Shown: piece by piece, positions 15,759 to 23,940 of the stretch | How the letters are laid out: every line of letters begins with the position of its first letter | Position numbering within the stretch: position 1 is the stretch's first letter | NCBI GenBank assembly: GCA_031279285.1 | Contig: JAITIR010000104.1 | Span: forward strand, 1 to 36,008 | Source: Spirochaetaceae bacterium | Lineage (GTDB): Bacteria; Spirochaetota; Spirochaetia; Treponematales; Breznakiellaceae | Length of the DNA stretch: 36,008 nt | Direction of reading: 5' to 3' | Translations under genes and position numbers: made by a program | Notes under the pieces: generated by a model | Told to the model about the DNA's origin: nothing | The model's database searches: none | What the model saw: the letters and a program-made list of their open reading frames with translations, nothing else

Positions 15759-16769
15759 TCAGTTCCTTAGCGCTTTTACCGAGTTAAGGTACTCGATAAC
15801 CGCAAGGCCGTCCTGGGCGGAAGAGCAGGGCCTAAGTGAGGGGTTTTTGATGCAGGAAACCGCGTCAGCGACCATATTGGCGAAAAAGCCGGTCTTGCCC
15901 GTAAATGTTTCGCCGGTTTTTTCCAGAGAACAGAAATTTTCCGCATAGGGACTCGGCGCGCTCTCCCAGACTTCATAGACCCCGTTGCCGATACGCAGCC
16001 GGCCCCCGCTAAAGGAGAATTCAATCTCAAACACCAGATGATCCCGTCCGGCGCCCGCTTCAATTACGCAGGGTATTTCCCTGGTTTTAGACCCGGCCTT
16101 ACCGGAACCGGCGAGTGTGCCGAGCAGCCACGCCGTTCCTGCCTTGTCCGAAAGATCGGCCCCCCATGCCGCCTGATGCCGTATCTCAGCGCCGCTTAAA
16201 AAAGCAATGGCATCGACAAGGTGCGTTCCATCGTGCCACAGTACGTCAATAAGCCGCCGGTTTTTCCCAAAATAGAGGAGCGCCCGTACCGAGAGCAGTT
16301 CCCCCAGCCGTTTTTCATCAATAATGGCCTTTGCCCTGCGGTAATTCTCTGAATAGCGCCGCTCGTGGTTCACCAGCACCCTGAACTTTCCCGGCTTGGT
16401 AAGGGAAGCAATGTTGCGGGCATCTTTGACGGTATCTGCCAGGGGTTTTTCGCAGATCACCAGCGGTACGCCCGCATGAGCGGCGGTACAGCAGTATTCG
16501 GCGTGGCTGTCCGGGTCCGTTGCGACAACAAGTATCTGGGGTAGCTGCTCCCTAAGCATGAGTTGAGCGTCTCGATAGACCTCCACATTCCAGCGTTTGG
16601 CAAAAAGGTCGCGCCGTTTTCCGTCGGTATCCATGCCGGCGGTCAAAATACAGTCCGGGTTTGCGCTCAAAGCCCCCGCATGGGTACAGGGTTTTTCCCG
16701 CAACGCATCATCTTCCAGCAGGCTTGCTATACGCCCCAGCCCGATAATCGCGGCTTTTACCTTGTCCAT
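15759..16769 (-). CDS. Gfo/Idh/MocA-family NAD(P)-dependent oxidoreductase
   Basis: A 336-residue sugar/cyclitol dehydrogenase-type enzyme. The N-terminal Rossmann fold starts KAAIIGLGRIAS, and the family signature EKP is at residues 107-109 (ICEKPLADT). The WHDGTHLVDAI segment carries the likely active-site histidine. The substrate cannot be read, and the neighbours give no pathway. No Shine-Dalgarno is visible; TATTGA lies 6 nt before the ATG, so this might be another leaderless start, but no -35 is apparent. Confidence 0.88.
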   Translation of the reverse strand: MDKVKAAIIGLGRIASLLEDDALREKPCTHAGALSANPDCILTAGMDTDGKRRDLFAKRWNVEVYRDAQLMLREQLPQILVVATDPDSHAEYCCTAAHAGVPLVICEKPLADTVKDARNIASLTKPGKFRVLVNHERRYSENYRRAKAIIDEKRLGELLSVRALLYFGKNRRLIDVLWHDGTHLVDAIAFLSGAEIRHQAAWGADLSDKAGTAWLLGTLAGSGKAGSKTREIPCVIEAGAGRDHLVFEIEFSFSGGRLRIGNGVYEVWESAPSPYAENFCSLEKTGETFTGKTGFFANMVADAVSCIKNPSLRPCSSAQDGLAVIEYLNSVKALRN

Positions 16770-16869
16770 GGTTGATCAATACCCTGTTTTCACCTGGCAG
16801 GCGCGAAACGTTGGACGCTTGCTTTGCACACCGGCAGTGACGTTTGCCGGCTGCCGCCTGCTACGCCGA

Positions 16870-17358
16870 TCAATGTAGCACGGTCTCAGCGCCCCGCTCT
16901 TCCTTGATCTCAAGAGATTCCAGCGACAGGTAGATGTACGGGTAGCCGTCCTCCTCGTAAGAGTCGAGTACGCCTACCGCCTCTACCCAGTCGTCATCCA
17001 CCGGGTATTCTGCCTCCTGTCCTTGAGGCCAGCTTACTTCAAATCCGGCGGTGCCGTCGTAACCGCAGCAGCCCGGCCCGTAACGCAAAACAAAACGGAA
17101 AGTCTGCTCGCTTCCCACATACGAGTCCGTCTTGAACAGTCCTTCCAGACTTACCCTGCGGCCCATGTATTCGTCGGGGTTCAGGTAGACATCGTTGGTT
17201 TGGGCGATAAAGAGTTTTTCTTTTATTTCGAGAGTCGGGAGTTCCACCGCTTTCTGTTTTTTGGTTTCAGCGCTTTCCGCCTGCGGCGTTCTGTGCTTAC
17301 AGGCCGGAATTGTAGCAATAAATAGAATCGTAAACAGTAAAAAAACATTTTTATTCAT
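16870..17358 (-). CDS. Lipoprotein with a CC motif, coupled to a metal ABC transporter (YcgQ/DUF1980-like?)
   Basis: A 162-residue lipoprotein; signal peptide with ATIPAC puts the lipidated cysteine at residue 20. After a linker comes NPDEYMGRRVSLEGLF, then FRFVLRYGPGCCGYDGTAGF, then DDWVEAVGVLDSYEEDGYPYIYLSLESLEI. The order 'G..V.leG', 'R....CC..D' and 'W..v.GvL' resembles the C-terminal domain of YcgQ-type DUF1980 proteins, which are linked to zinc limitation. I infer a metal-handling role; the two adjacent cysteines are candidate ligands. The start ATG overlaps the permease stop (ATGA), so they are co-translated. A longer upstream frame exists but lies inside the permease gene. Confidence 0.7.
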   Translation of the reverse strand: MNKNVFLLFTILFIATIPACKHRTPQAESAETKKQKAVELPTLEIKEKLFIAQTNDVYLNPDEYMGRRVSLEGLFKTDSYVGSEQTFRFVLRYGPGCCGYDGTAGFEVSWPQGQEAEYPVDDDWVEAVGVLDSYEEDGYPYIYLSLESLEIKEERGAETVLH

Positions 17359-18227
17359 AATCGTGGCGGCTCCCCCGGCGCCGCTTTCTCCGTGCGGAGG
17401 CAACGCCTGATTTTTACTTGTAAGAAATTTATACCGGAAAACAGTATAAAAGTAAAGATATTGAGGATAACAACGCTCGCGCCGGTGGGTATAGCCCGCA
17501 GGTACGAAATCACAAGACCAAAAAAATAGCAGCCAACGGAAACGACGGCGCTGCATACCGTTACTGTTTTGAATTTTTTGCACAAGCGCATCGAAGTAAG
17601 CGCGGGAAAAATAATCAGGCTGGATATTAAAAGGGCGCCCATCATGCGCATCCCCAAAACGATTGTAAGCGCCGTAAGAAGCGCGATGATCATGTTGTTT
17701 ATACCGGTGTTCACGCCGCATGAACGGACAAAGGTTTCGTCAAACGTGATCGAGAATATGATGTTGTAGAAAAAAAAGAACAGTAGCAGTACCAGCACGG
17801 ATAGGCTGACCGAAAGGTAAACGTCGCTCCTTGTCATAGCGAGGATGCTGCCAAAAAGATAGTTGCATACGTCTGTATTAATCCCCGTTGTCATTGAAAT
17901 TACAACGATGCCCACGGCAAGCGCCCCCGTCGAAATCATGGCGATTGCGGCGTCCCCCTTTATCTTGCTGTTTTCGCTCAGGCGCAGGAGCAGGAAGGCC
18001 GCCGCCACGACCACCGGTATCGACACGGCAAGCGGCGCCAGCTTGAATGCAGTAGCGACTGCCAGGCTGCCGAAGCCTACGTGCGAGAGCCCGTCCCCTA
18101 TCATCGAATACCGTTTAAGTACGAGGCTTACACCCAACAGCGACGCGCACAACGAAACAAGGAGTCCCACGACGAACGCGCGGACAAGGAAAGTAAACGA
18201 AAACATTTCCGTCAATACTGCTATCAT
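17355..18227 (-). CDS. Metal ABC transporter permease (ABC-3 family, ZnuB/TroC-like)
   Basis: A 290-residue inner-membrane permease with about eight to nine hydrophobic segments. It matches the ABC-3 family of zinc/manganese/iron importers: SLVLKRYSMIGDGLSHVGFGSLA near the N-terminus and the conserved GMRMMGALLISSLIIFPALTSMRL segment. GGAGG precedes the ATG, formed partly by the stop of the ATPase gene 6 nt upstream. It is coupled to the lipoprotein downstream. No solute-binding protein gene is next to it, unlike the tro operon of T. pallidum. The metal cannot be assigned from sequence. Confidence 0.92.
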   Translation of the reverse strand: MIAVLTEMFSFTFLVRAFVVGLLVSLCASLLGVSLVLKRYSMIGDGLSHVGFGSLAVATAFKLAPLAVSIPVVVAAAFLLLRLSENSKIKGDAAIAMISTGALAVGIVVISMTTGINTDVCNYLFGSILAMTRSDVYLSVSLSVLVLLLFFFFYNIIFSITFDETFVRSCGVNTGINNMIIALLTALTIVLGMRMMGALLISSLIIFPALTSMRLCKKFKTVTVCSAVVSVGCYFFGLVISYLRAIPTGASVVILNIFTFILFSGINFLQVKIRRCLRTEKAAPGEPPRL

Positions 18228-18233
18228 GCTTTA

Positions 18234-18953
18234 TTACCTCCGCTTTCCCAAAAACATTTTTCCGATGTCGCTGTTTATATAATCGTCCGTGCTTCCAAAA
18301 AACAATTGCCGCTGCCACAGTTGCAGAATCATGTTGGCGTACTTTACGGCGGACAGGATGTCGTGCGAAACCATAACGATTGTTATTTTCATATCGCGGT
18401 TTATTTTTTCAAGTAGGGCGTACAGTTCCTGCGCGGCGAGCGGGTCAAGGCCGGTGGCAGGTTCGTCCAGCAGGAGTAGTTTTTTTGTGGCGCAGAGAGC
18501 CCTTGCCAACAGAGCGCGCCGCTGCTGTCCGCCGGACAGTTCCCCGAAACAGCGGGACGCCAGATCCGCTATGCCTAGTTTTTCCATGTTAAGCCGGGCC
18601 GTCCTCCTGTCGGCGGCCGTGTAGAACGGCAGGAATTTCTTTCTACCGGAAAAGCCGGAGAGTACAACCTCCTCAACGCCCGCCGGAAAATTCTTTTGCG
18701 CCGCGGACTGCTGGGGAAGGTAACCCGTCCCGCCTCGCAGTTCCCGCGCCATCCATAAGCCGCCGGATACCGGCTTCAAAAGCCCCAGCATACCCTTTAC
18801 CAGCGTGCTCTTGCCCGCCCCGTTTTCACCAGCGATACAGAGGTAATCCCCCTCAACAACGGAAAACTCAAGTCCCGAAACCGCGGTCTTTTCATCGTAG
18901 GCGTAACAGAGATCATGACATTCGAAAATTGTCTGCATAGCATAATTATTCAT
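18234..18953 (-). CDS. Metal ABC transporter ATP-binding protein (ZnuC-like)
   Basis: A 239-residue ABC ATPase energising the permease downstream. Walker A is GENGAGKST, the Q-loop is YLPQQS, the signature is LSGGQQ, Walker B is LLLLDEP and the H-loop is SHD. The frame is open upstream to 18986, but the ATG at 18953 has GGAG 7 nt before it and starts at the usual point. It is first of three genes on this strand; the operon is ATPase-permease-lipoprotein. Confidence 0.92.
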   Translation of the reverse strand: MNNYAMQTIFECHDLCYAYDEKTAVSGLEFSVVEGDYLCIAGENGAGKSTLVKGMLGLLKPVSGGLWMARELRGGTGYLPQQSAAQKNFPAGVEEVVLSGFSGRKKFLPFYTAADRRTARLNMEKLGIADLASRCFGELSGGQQRRALLARALCATKKLLLLDEPATGLDPLAAQELYALLEKINRDMKITIVMVSHDILSAVKYANMILQLWQRQLFFGSTDDYINSDIGKMFLGKRR

Positions 18954-19041
18954 TTTCCATCTCCAATGTGCAAGCCGCAAGCTCAAACCGTATCAAGCCG
19001 CGGTTAAACCGCTAATAGCGTGAATGGGGGGACCGCGAAGG

Positions 19042-19079
19042 GACGCGAATGAGTACTAATGACGCGAATAGATGCTAAT
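19042..19079. repeat. 19-bp direct repeat, two copies
   Basis: GACGCGAATGAGTACTAAT (19042-19060) is followed directly by GACGCGAATAGATGCTAAT (19061-19079), with a partial related stretch before it (GACCGCGAAGG). Confidence 0.8.
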
Positions 19080-19085
19080 TTTCAT

Positions 19086-19197
19086 GAATTATTCTGTCTT
19101 GGGTTTAATACTCCGCCTACCCTTCCTTATCGGGTTAGGCAAACGGCAAAACGTTAGGCAAAACAGCTTAACGCTGTTTTGTGGCGGGGAGCTTCAT
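19086..19197. repeat. Conserved-end, variable-interior repeat, copy 1
   Basis: Left end TTATTCTGTCTTGGG-TTTAATACTCCGCC and right end GGCGGGGAGCTTCAT match the element at 25109-25190. The ends are complementary (CTCCGCC / GGCGGGG). The ~66-bp interior is unrelated to that of the other copy and has its own AAAACAGC-TTAAC-GCTGTTTT hairpin. Confidence 0.7.
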
Positions 19198-19233
19198 CCT
19201 GCTTGGGAACTGTTTGAGGCATGGACCTTTTTC

Positions 19234-19267
19234 GGGAACATTTTTGATGGGGCAACGCGAGGCCTTG
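19234..19267 (+). repeat. 34-bp sequence shared with the flgB upstream region
   Basis: Second copy of the sequence at 6976-7009; it ends 35 nt before the DegT start codon. Confidence 0.7.
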
Positions 19268-19301
19268 CGCAGGGGGGCCGGAATGAGGCACAGTATAGAT
19301 C

Positions 19302-20525
19302 ATGCTTGCGCATTCAGGGGGCAGCGATACAAGGAATATTCCGTTTTCCCGTCCGTTTATCGGGAAGGAGGAGGAGGATGCCGTGTTGCGGGTGTTGAGG
19401 TCCGGCTGGCTCACGACCGCGGAGGAGGCATTGGCCTTTGAACAGGAATTCGCGGAACGCCTCAGCCGGACTGCGGCGTCGCCGCTTGCCGCCGCCGCAG
19501 TAAGCAGCGCGACGGGCGGCCTCCACATAGCGCTGGAAGCTTCCGGCCTGCGGACGGGAGATGTGGTCCTTGTGCCGACTTATACCTTCGCGGCCACAGC
19601 CGAGGTCGCTATCCATGTTGGCGCTGAAGTGGCGTTTATCGACTGCGCGGAGGACTCTTTCCTGCTGGACACAAAGGCTCTTGAAAGGACGGCGCGTCGG
19701 CTCAGTGAAGGTAAAACGGCCTACGAAACGGGCGGACCTGCCGGTAGGCCGGGCGCCGTCGTGCCGGTGCACTTCGGCGGCCTCTGCTGCGATATGAAGG
19801 CCGTCAACGAAGCGGCCCGCCGTTACGGTATGGCCGTGGTGGAAGATGCCGCCCACGCCTTCCCCTCATACTCCGAAACGGGCGAACCTGCCGGTGCTTT
19901 AGGGGACGTGGGTGTCTTTTCGTTTTACGCTACGAAAACGATTACGACGGGCGAAGGCGGGATGGTGGTGAGCCGCAGCCATGACATGATAAAACGGGCA
20001 GCCTTGCTGCGCTACCACGGCATAAACCGGCCTGTCTGGGACCGGTATACCGAAGCTGCGGCTTCCTGGTACTACGAAGTTGCCGAGGCCGGCCATAAAT
20101 ACAACCTTCCCGACATACTTGCCGCTATAGGCCGTGTTCAACTGCGGCGGACGGACGATCTGTTGGAAAAACGTAAACGTATCGCGGCCTGTTATGACGC
20201 GGCCTTTTCCACGAGTCCATTCTTTTCGATCCCGCCCAGCGCGTCAGGCGACGCGCGCCACCTGTACCCGTTACGCCTAAACCCGCCGCTTGCCGCCGTC
20301 CGTGACGACTGTATAAAAAAACTCCAGGAATGGGGGGTAGGCGTGTCGGTTCACTTTATACCGCTGCACACGATGCCGTACTACAGGAAACGTTACGGGA
20401 CTAAATACGGTGACTTTCCGCGGGCGGAGGACGCGTACAGCCGCGTGATCTCGCTGCCTATATGGCCCGGCATGACGGACGGGCAGGTAGAGCGGGTTAT
20501 CGATTCGGTTTTCAAACTGGTATGA
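19302..20525 (+). CDS. DegT/DnrJ/EryC1/StrS-family PLP aminotransferase
   Basis: A 407-residue sugar-aminotransferase-type enzyme. The family start PFSRPFIGKEEEDAVLRVLRSGWLT, the PLP region SSATGGLHIAL, VEDAAHAF and the PLP lysine Lys212 in FSFYATKTITTGEGG are all intact. Such enzymes usually make amino sugars for envelope glycans, but no glycan gene is next to this one. Its stop overlaps the start of the hydroxylase-like large subunit (ATGA). The start is forced by an upstream stop (TAG at 19297); no Shine-Dalgarno is obvious. As I recall, T. pallidum TP0078 (annotated SpsC) lies close to TP0080 (annotated quinoline 2-oxidoreductase), which would be the same arrangement. Confidence 0.92.
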   Translation: MLAHSGGSDTRNIPFSRPFIGKEEEDAVLRVLRSGWLTTAEEALAFEQEFAERLSRTAASPLAAAAVSSATGGLHIALEASGLRTGDVVLVPTYTFAATAEVAIHVGAEVAFIDCAEDSFLLDTKALERTARRLSEGKTAYETGGPAGRPGAVVPVHFGGLCCDMKAVNEAARRYGMAVVEDAAHAFPSYSETGEPAGALGDVGVFSFYATKTITTGEGGMVVSRSHDMIKRAALLRYHGINRPVWDRYTEAAASWYYEVAEAGHKYNLPDILAAIGRVQLRRTDDLLEKRKRIAACYDAAFSTSPFFSIPPSASGDARHLYPLRLNPPLAAVRDDCIKKLQEWGVGVSVHFIPLHTMPYYRKRYGTKYGDFPRAEDAYSRVISLPIWPGMTDGQVERVIDSVFKLV

Positions 20526-22357
20526 GGGAAGCATCCTTGTTTGTAGACGATATATTCCTGGACAACCAGTACCTGGCCGTAACGATACGTTCACCGGCCG
20601 CGAATTGCATATTAAAAGACATACACTGCCCCACACTCGACAATAAGTACAGGCTGATACGGGCCGCCGATATTCCCGGTCGGAATCGTTTGGCGGGCGG
20701 CGACGTGCCGGTACTTGCCTCGGAAAAGCTTTGCTACATCGGTGAACCGGTAGCAATACTTGTGGGTCCTGACGGAGCAAAACTCGAAGAGCTTGCCGCG
20801 GAGGTCGTCGTCGAGACGGAGCCTACCGCGCCTCCGCTACTTTCGATCGACTCAGCCGATGCGGAGATCACCGCGCAGCTAATGCTCGACACGGAGGCTT
20901 TTCCAAAAAATGTTTGCGCGCCGAAAGAGAAGCCTACGGCGGACGAAGCGGATGACTCGACGGAGGCCCTTACCTCGCCGCCCAACCCGGATCCCGCCGT
21001 TGTAGCCGGCTCTTACAGAACCGGCGCCCAGGAACACTGGTACAGCGAGCCGCACGGCGCCCTTGCCGGTCTCCTTGACAACGGCTTGATCGTGCACACT
21101 GCGACACAGTGGCCGAATCATGTGAAACAGAGCGTCGCGGAAGCCTTGTCCTTACCTGTCGGCGCTGTCTCCGTTAAAACGGCTGATCTGGGGATTCACC
21201 TTGACGGAAAGATATGGTATCCGTCCCTCGTTGCCGTTCACGCCGCTCTTGCCGCGTTTATCACAAAAATGCCGGTTAAACTGATGTTGACACGTGAGGA
21301 GGACTTTCTTTTTTCGCCAAAACGTCCGGAAACCGTGCTGGAATTTTCCAGCCTGCTCGATCCTAAAGGCGAGCCTTACGAAACGACGGTAAATATAAGG
21401 ACCGGTTTTGGGGCGGAAACTTTTTTTGCAGACGCGATGCTGGGCAGTATTGCGCGGGCGGCTGCCGGCTATTACAGGTTGGGACGCATACGGGTAAAGG
21501 CGGAGGCGGTAAAGACGAATCTGCCGCCGGCCTGTCCGTTTGCTGGTTTCGGCGCGGCGCAGGGGTTTTTCGCGCTTGAACGTCATATCGCCAGGATTGC
21601 CGATACCGTGCACGTTGAGGGTTCCGAGTGGCGCGGCCATCATTTTAACGAAAAGAAGATGCCGGTAGACGACTGGGAAAAATTGACAGGCGATATGATA
21701 AAACAGTGTGATTACAAACGAAAATGGGCCGCATACGAGTTGCTGTGCCGACGCTGGAGGGAGACAGGCGAGAAAATAAGCCCTATGCGCGGCATCGGCA
21801 TTGCCGCCGTCACGTACGGCGGCGAGAAAACCCGCTACAGCCTTGTCGGTAAGTCCGCCGGCCTGTCCGTCTCCTACGCCGACTCGCCCCCGGTTGCCGC
21901 CGCAGTCGTTGAACTGGAGATCGACAGGATCGACTTTTCCGCAAACATACGCTGCGCCTGTATATCCGTCCGTGCCGGCGTGCTGAACGATAAACGCGCC
22001 GCCCGCCGCAAACTGCTACAAAACAGCATCGCTGCTTTCGGCTGGACCGCCATCGAAAAACTTGAATACAGGGACGGACAAATTGGCGAAAACGTGCCGG
22101 CTGAGTACAGGCTCCCGACGCCCTCCTCCACTCCCCCTATAAAGATCATTTTTTCCGAAAGGGCAGGCGTGGAAGAAAACCCGGATGCTATTGGTGAGTT
22201 GCCGTACTGTGTATTTCCTGCTGCATACCTACAGGCGCTTACACAGGCCTGCGGTCACCACTTCGAGGCCATACCGGTGTTTGCCCGCGACATTTGGCGC
22301 GCCGTTGAAGGCCGTGAACGCCGCGGACAGGAATCGCATGGAGAAAAAGAAGAATGA
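20522..22357 (+). CDS. Xanthine dehydrogenase/CO dehydrogenase large-subunit homologue with decayed cofactor motifs
   Basis: A 611-residue homologue of the molybdopterin-binding large subunit, which is usually about 750 residues. The N-terminal hammerhead domain is recognisable (VTIRSPAANCILKDI, then SEKLCYIGEPVAILVG), as are TQWPNHVKQSVAEALSLP and a C-terminal IGELPYCVFPAAYLQALTQACG, which keeps the glutamate at the catalytic GVGE position. The central GGGFGGK motif instead reads LGIHLDGK. The RGFG motif reads FAGFGAAQ, lacking the arginine. The domain after it is short. Binding of a normal molybdenum cofactor is therefore doubtful. Start ATG overlaps the DegT stop, and the end overlaps the next ATG, both by ATGA. 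An upstream in-frame start lies inside the DegT gene and is not needed. Confidence 0.82.
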   Translation: MREASLFVDDIFLDNQYLAVTIRSPAANCILKDIHCPTLDNKYRLIRAADIPGRNRLAGGDVPVLASEKLCYIGEPVAILVGPDGAKLEELAAEVVVETEPTAPPLLSIDSADAEITAQLMLDTEAFPKNVCAPKEKPTADEADDSTEALTSPPNPDPAVVAGSYRTGAQEHWYSEPHGALAGLLDNGLIVHTATQWPNHVKQSVAEALSLPVGAVSVKTADLGIHLDGKIWYPSLVAVHAALAAFITKMPVKLMLTREEDFLFSPKRPETVLEFSSLLDPKGEPYETTVNIRTGFGAETFFADAMLGSIARAAAGYYRLGRIRVKAEAVKTNLPPACPFAGFGAAQGFFALERHIARIADTVHVEGSEWRGHHFNEKKMPVDDWEKLTGDMIKQCDYKRKWAAYELLCRRWRETGEKISPMRGIGIAAVTYGGEKTRYSLVGKSAGLSVSYADSPPVAAAVVELEIDRIDFSANIRCACISVRAGVLNDKRAARRKLLQNSIAAFGWTAIEKLEYRDGQIGENVPAEYRLPTPSSTPPIKIIFSERAGVEENPDAIGELPYCVFPAAYLQALTQACGHHFEAIPVFARDIWRAVEGRERRGQESHGEKEE

Positions 22358-22839
22358 CGATAGCTTTCATCTTGAACGGTGAAGATGTTAAGGTAGAAGC
22401 GGAGCCGAACCGGCGGCTTATAGAAATACTGCGCGGCAATTTTATGCTGTACGGCGCAAAATGCGGCTGCTTGAGCGGTAGCTGCGGCGCCTGCGCCGTC
22501 ATATTTAACGGCTCTGTGAGTTCCGCCTGCCTGATACCGGCATTCCGTATACGAGGCAGTGAGGTTATAACGATCGAAGGTTTCTCGCTCACGGATAATT
22601 ACAGCGATATCGTCCGCGCATTCAATCTCAGCGATGTGGAGAACTGCGGTTTCTGCGACACGGCAAAGATTCTTTTAACCGAAACCCTGCTTACCGAAAA
22701 GGAACTGCCGACGCGCGCCGAGATTCTTTCAGCCTTCAACAACATAAGGTGCCGCTGCACGCTGGGCGAAAATCTGGCGGACGCTGTTATAGCTGCGGCG
22801 GATATACGCCAACGGAGACGTCGTGAACGAAAAAATTAG
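22354..22839 (+). CDS. [2Fe-2S] small subunit of the hydroxylase-like complex (CoxS/XdhC-like)
   Basis: A 161-residue iron-sulfur subunit. The plant-type cluster ligands Cys39, Cys44, Cys47 and Cys59 (CGCLSGSCGAC) and the second-cluster ligands Cys98, Cys101, Cys133 and Cys135 (NCGFC, RCRC) are all present. Unlike its partners, it has kept its cofactor-binding residues, so electron transfer is probably still its job. The second cluster motif reads CRCTLGEN rather than the usual CRCTGY. The start overlaps the large subunit stop by 4 nt and the end overlaps the next gene by 17 nt. Confidence 0.9.
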   Translation: MTIAFILNGEDVKVEAEPNRRLIEILRGNFMLYGAKCGCLSGSCGACAVIFNGSVSSACLIPAFRIRGSEVITIEGFSLTDNYSDIVRAFNLSDVENCGFCDTAKILLTETLLTEKELPTRAEILSAFNNIRCRCTLGENLADAVIAAADIRQRRRRERKN

Positions 22840-23656
22840 TCAGATTTTTTACCCGTCCAACATGCAGGAATTTTTTGGCGCGTTAAACCACATTGACAGC
22901 GTAGATATTTTTTCCGTCAGCGCCCGGCAGATACAGAAACAGCACGGCAGGATGATTACAATGCCCAAAGTTATCATTAATACTGATAACCTTGCGGATC
23001 TGAATAACATCAACCGCACCGAGCGTTACATAGAAATAGGCTCAATGGTAAGTTTGCAGCAGATCTGCAAGTTGGGAAAGATTGTTCCTTCCGCCATCAG
23101 GCAGGCACTGGATTGCCTGTACAGCAGATTCCTGCGAAACACACTAAGTATGGGCTGCATCATTTACCAAAATTCTGACTACGAGCCGCTTGCCGCCGCG
23201 CTGATAGCCCTGGACGTCCGCTGCGAACTGCGTACGAATTCACAGTCCCGCTGGATCAGCATGTTACGTCTTACCGGCCCCGAAAAAGCCCGCGTTTTTC
23301 TTCCCCATGAAATCCTGTACCGTATCAGAATTCCGCTCGACCAGTGGGATTTTACCCTTTGCAGGCATTTCGACGATGTAAACGAGACCCACGATAAATC
23401 TGGTTTCATAGTTTTCCTTGCCCGCATTCAGAACAACATCCTGTCCGATATCCGCATAGTATTTTCAGGCGTCTCCATAATCCATGACAGAAACTGTGAA
23501 ACGAGTCTTCTGGGTAAAAAGCTCCCGCTCGGTAAAAGGGACGCCGCGGCCTTCATACATCTTTGGAAAAATTCCCTGCCCGAAGGTACGCCCCCATTCC
23601 TTGTTAGCCGCATCCTGTCATTCGTAGAAACCGCAATCTTGAATTTCACCGGTTAG
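22823..23656 (+). CDS. FAD-subunit homologue (CoxM/XdhB-like) with decayed FAD loops
   Basis: A 277-residue relative of the FAD-binding medium subunit. The overall plan is visible: FYPSNMQEFFGAL at the start, IEIGSMVSLQQI for the usual 'l.IGA.vt...i', RNTLSMGCIIYQNSDYEPLAAALIALD for 'RN.aTiGGNi....sD..p.L.aLda', and a C-terminal domain. The FAD-binding AGGTDL loop reads SVSARQI and the GGN loop reads MGC, so FAD binding may be lost or changed. It starts with GTG at 22823, overlapping the [2Fe-2S] gene by 17 nt, and is the last gene of the operon. Confidence 0.75.
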   Translation: MNEKISQIFYPSNMQEFFGALNHIDSVDIFSVSARQIQKQHGRMITMPKVIINTDNLADLNNINRTERYIEIGSMVSLQQICKLGKIVPSAIRQALDCLYSRFLRNTLSMGCIIYQNSDYEPLAAALIALDVRCELRTNSQSRWISMLRLTGPEKARVFLPHEILYRIRIPLDQWDFTLCRHFDDVNETHDKSGFIVFLARIQNNILSDIRIVFSGVSIIHDRNCETSLLGKKLPLGKRDAAAFIHLWKNSLPEGTPPFLVSRILSFVETAILNFTG

Positions 23657-23770
23657 GTTTGATAAAAATACCGTATCTGTCAATTTTTCCCCTGACAAAG
23701 CCCCTGATAAAAAATATTTACAAACAGGAATGGATATGAAATAACTATCAAACTGAAAGAAAAAGACAAA

Positions 23771-23865
23771 TTGAGGCTGTTCCATCGAACCGAAGGTTCG
23801 CAACGTGCCCCCGTCTATGCCGGGGCCGTTTAGCGCATAGTCAATTAGTTTTGGAACAGGCTCAA
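23771..23865 (+). repeat. ~95-bp terminal-inverted-repeat element, copy 3
   Basis: The best-preserved copy: TTGAGGCTGTTCCA at the left and TGGAACAGGCTCAA at the right agree at 13 of 14 positions when one is reversed. Flanking GACAA and TTGTC extend the stem. The interior has CGAACCGAAGGTTCG (a 5-bp hairpin) and GGGGCCGTTTAGCGCA. It lies 115 bp after the FAD-subunit gene. Confidence 0.88.
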
Positions 23866-23940
23866 TTGTCAGAAATATTCAGTGAATTCATTTCTACACG
23901 CACTGTTAAGCCTTAACCGTTCCCTTGATTATCGTTGACA

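Larger units (their letters stand above)
18987..19301. other. Divergent intergenic region with repeats
   Basis: This 315-bp gap separates the metal ABC operon from the DegT operon. It holds a 19-bp direct repeat, a conserved-end repeat element and the 34-bp sequence shared with the flgB upstream region. No clear Zur/Fur-type palindrome was seen near the ATPase start. Confidence 0.7.

Noticed and set aside
17359-17721. Longer N-terminus for the CC-motif lipoprotein
   Set aside because: It would overlap the permease by 363 nt and bury the clear lipoprotein signal peptide that starts at 17358.
20462-20521. Upstream start for the hydroxylase-like large subunit
   Set aside because: It lies within the DegT gene; the ATGA overlap at 20522 is the usual coupling and gives a sensible N-terminus.
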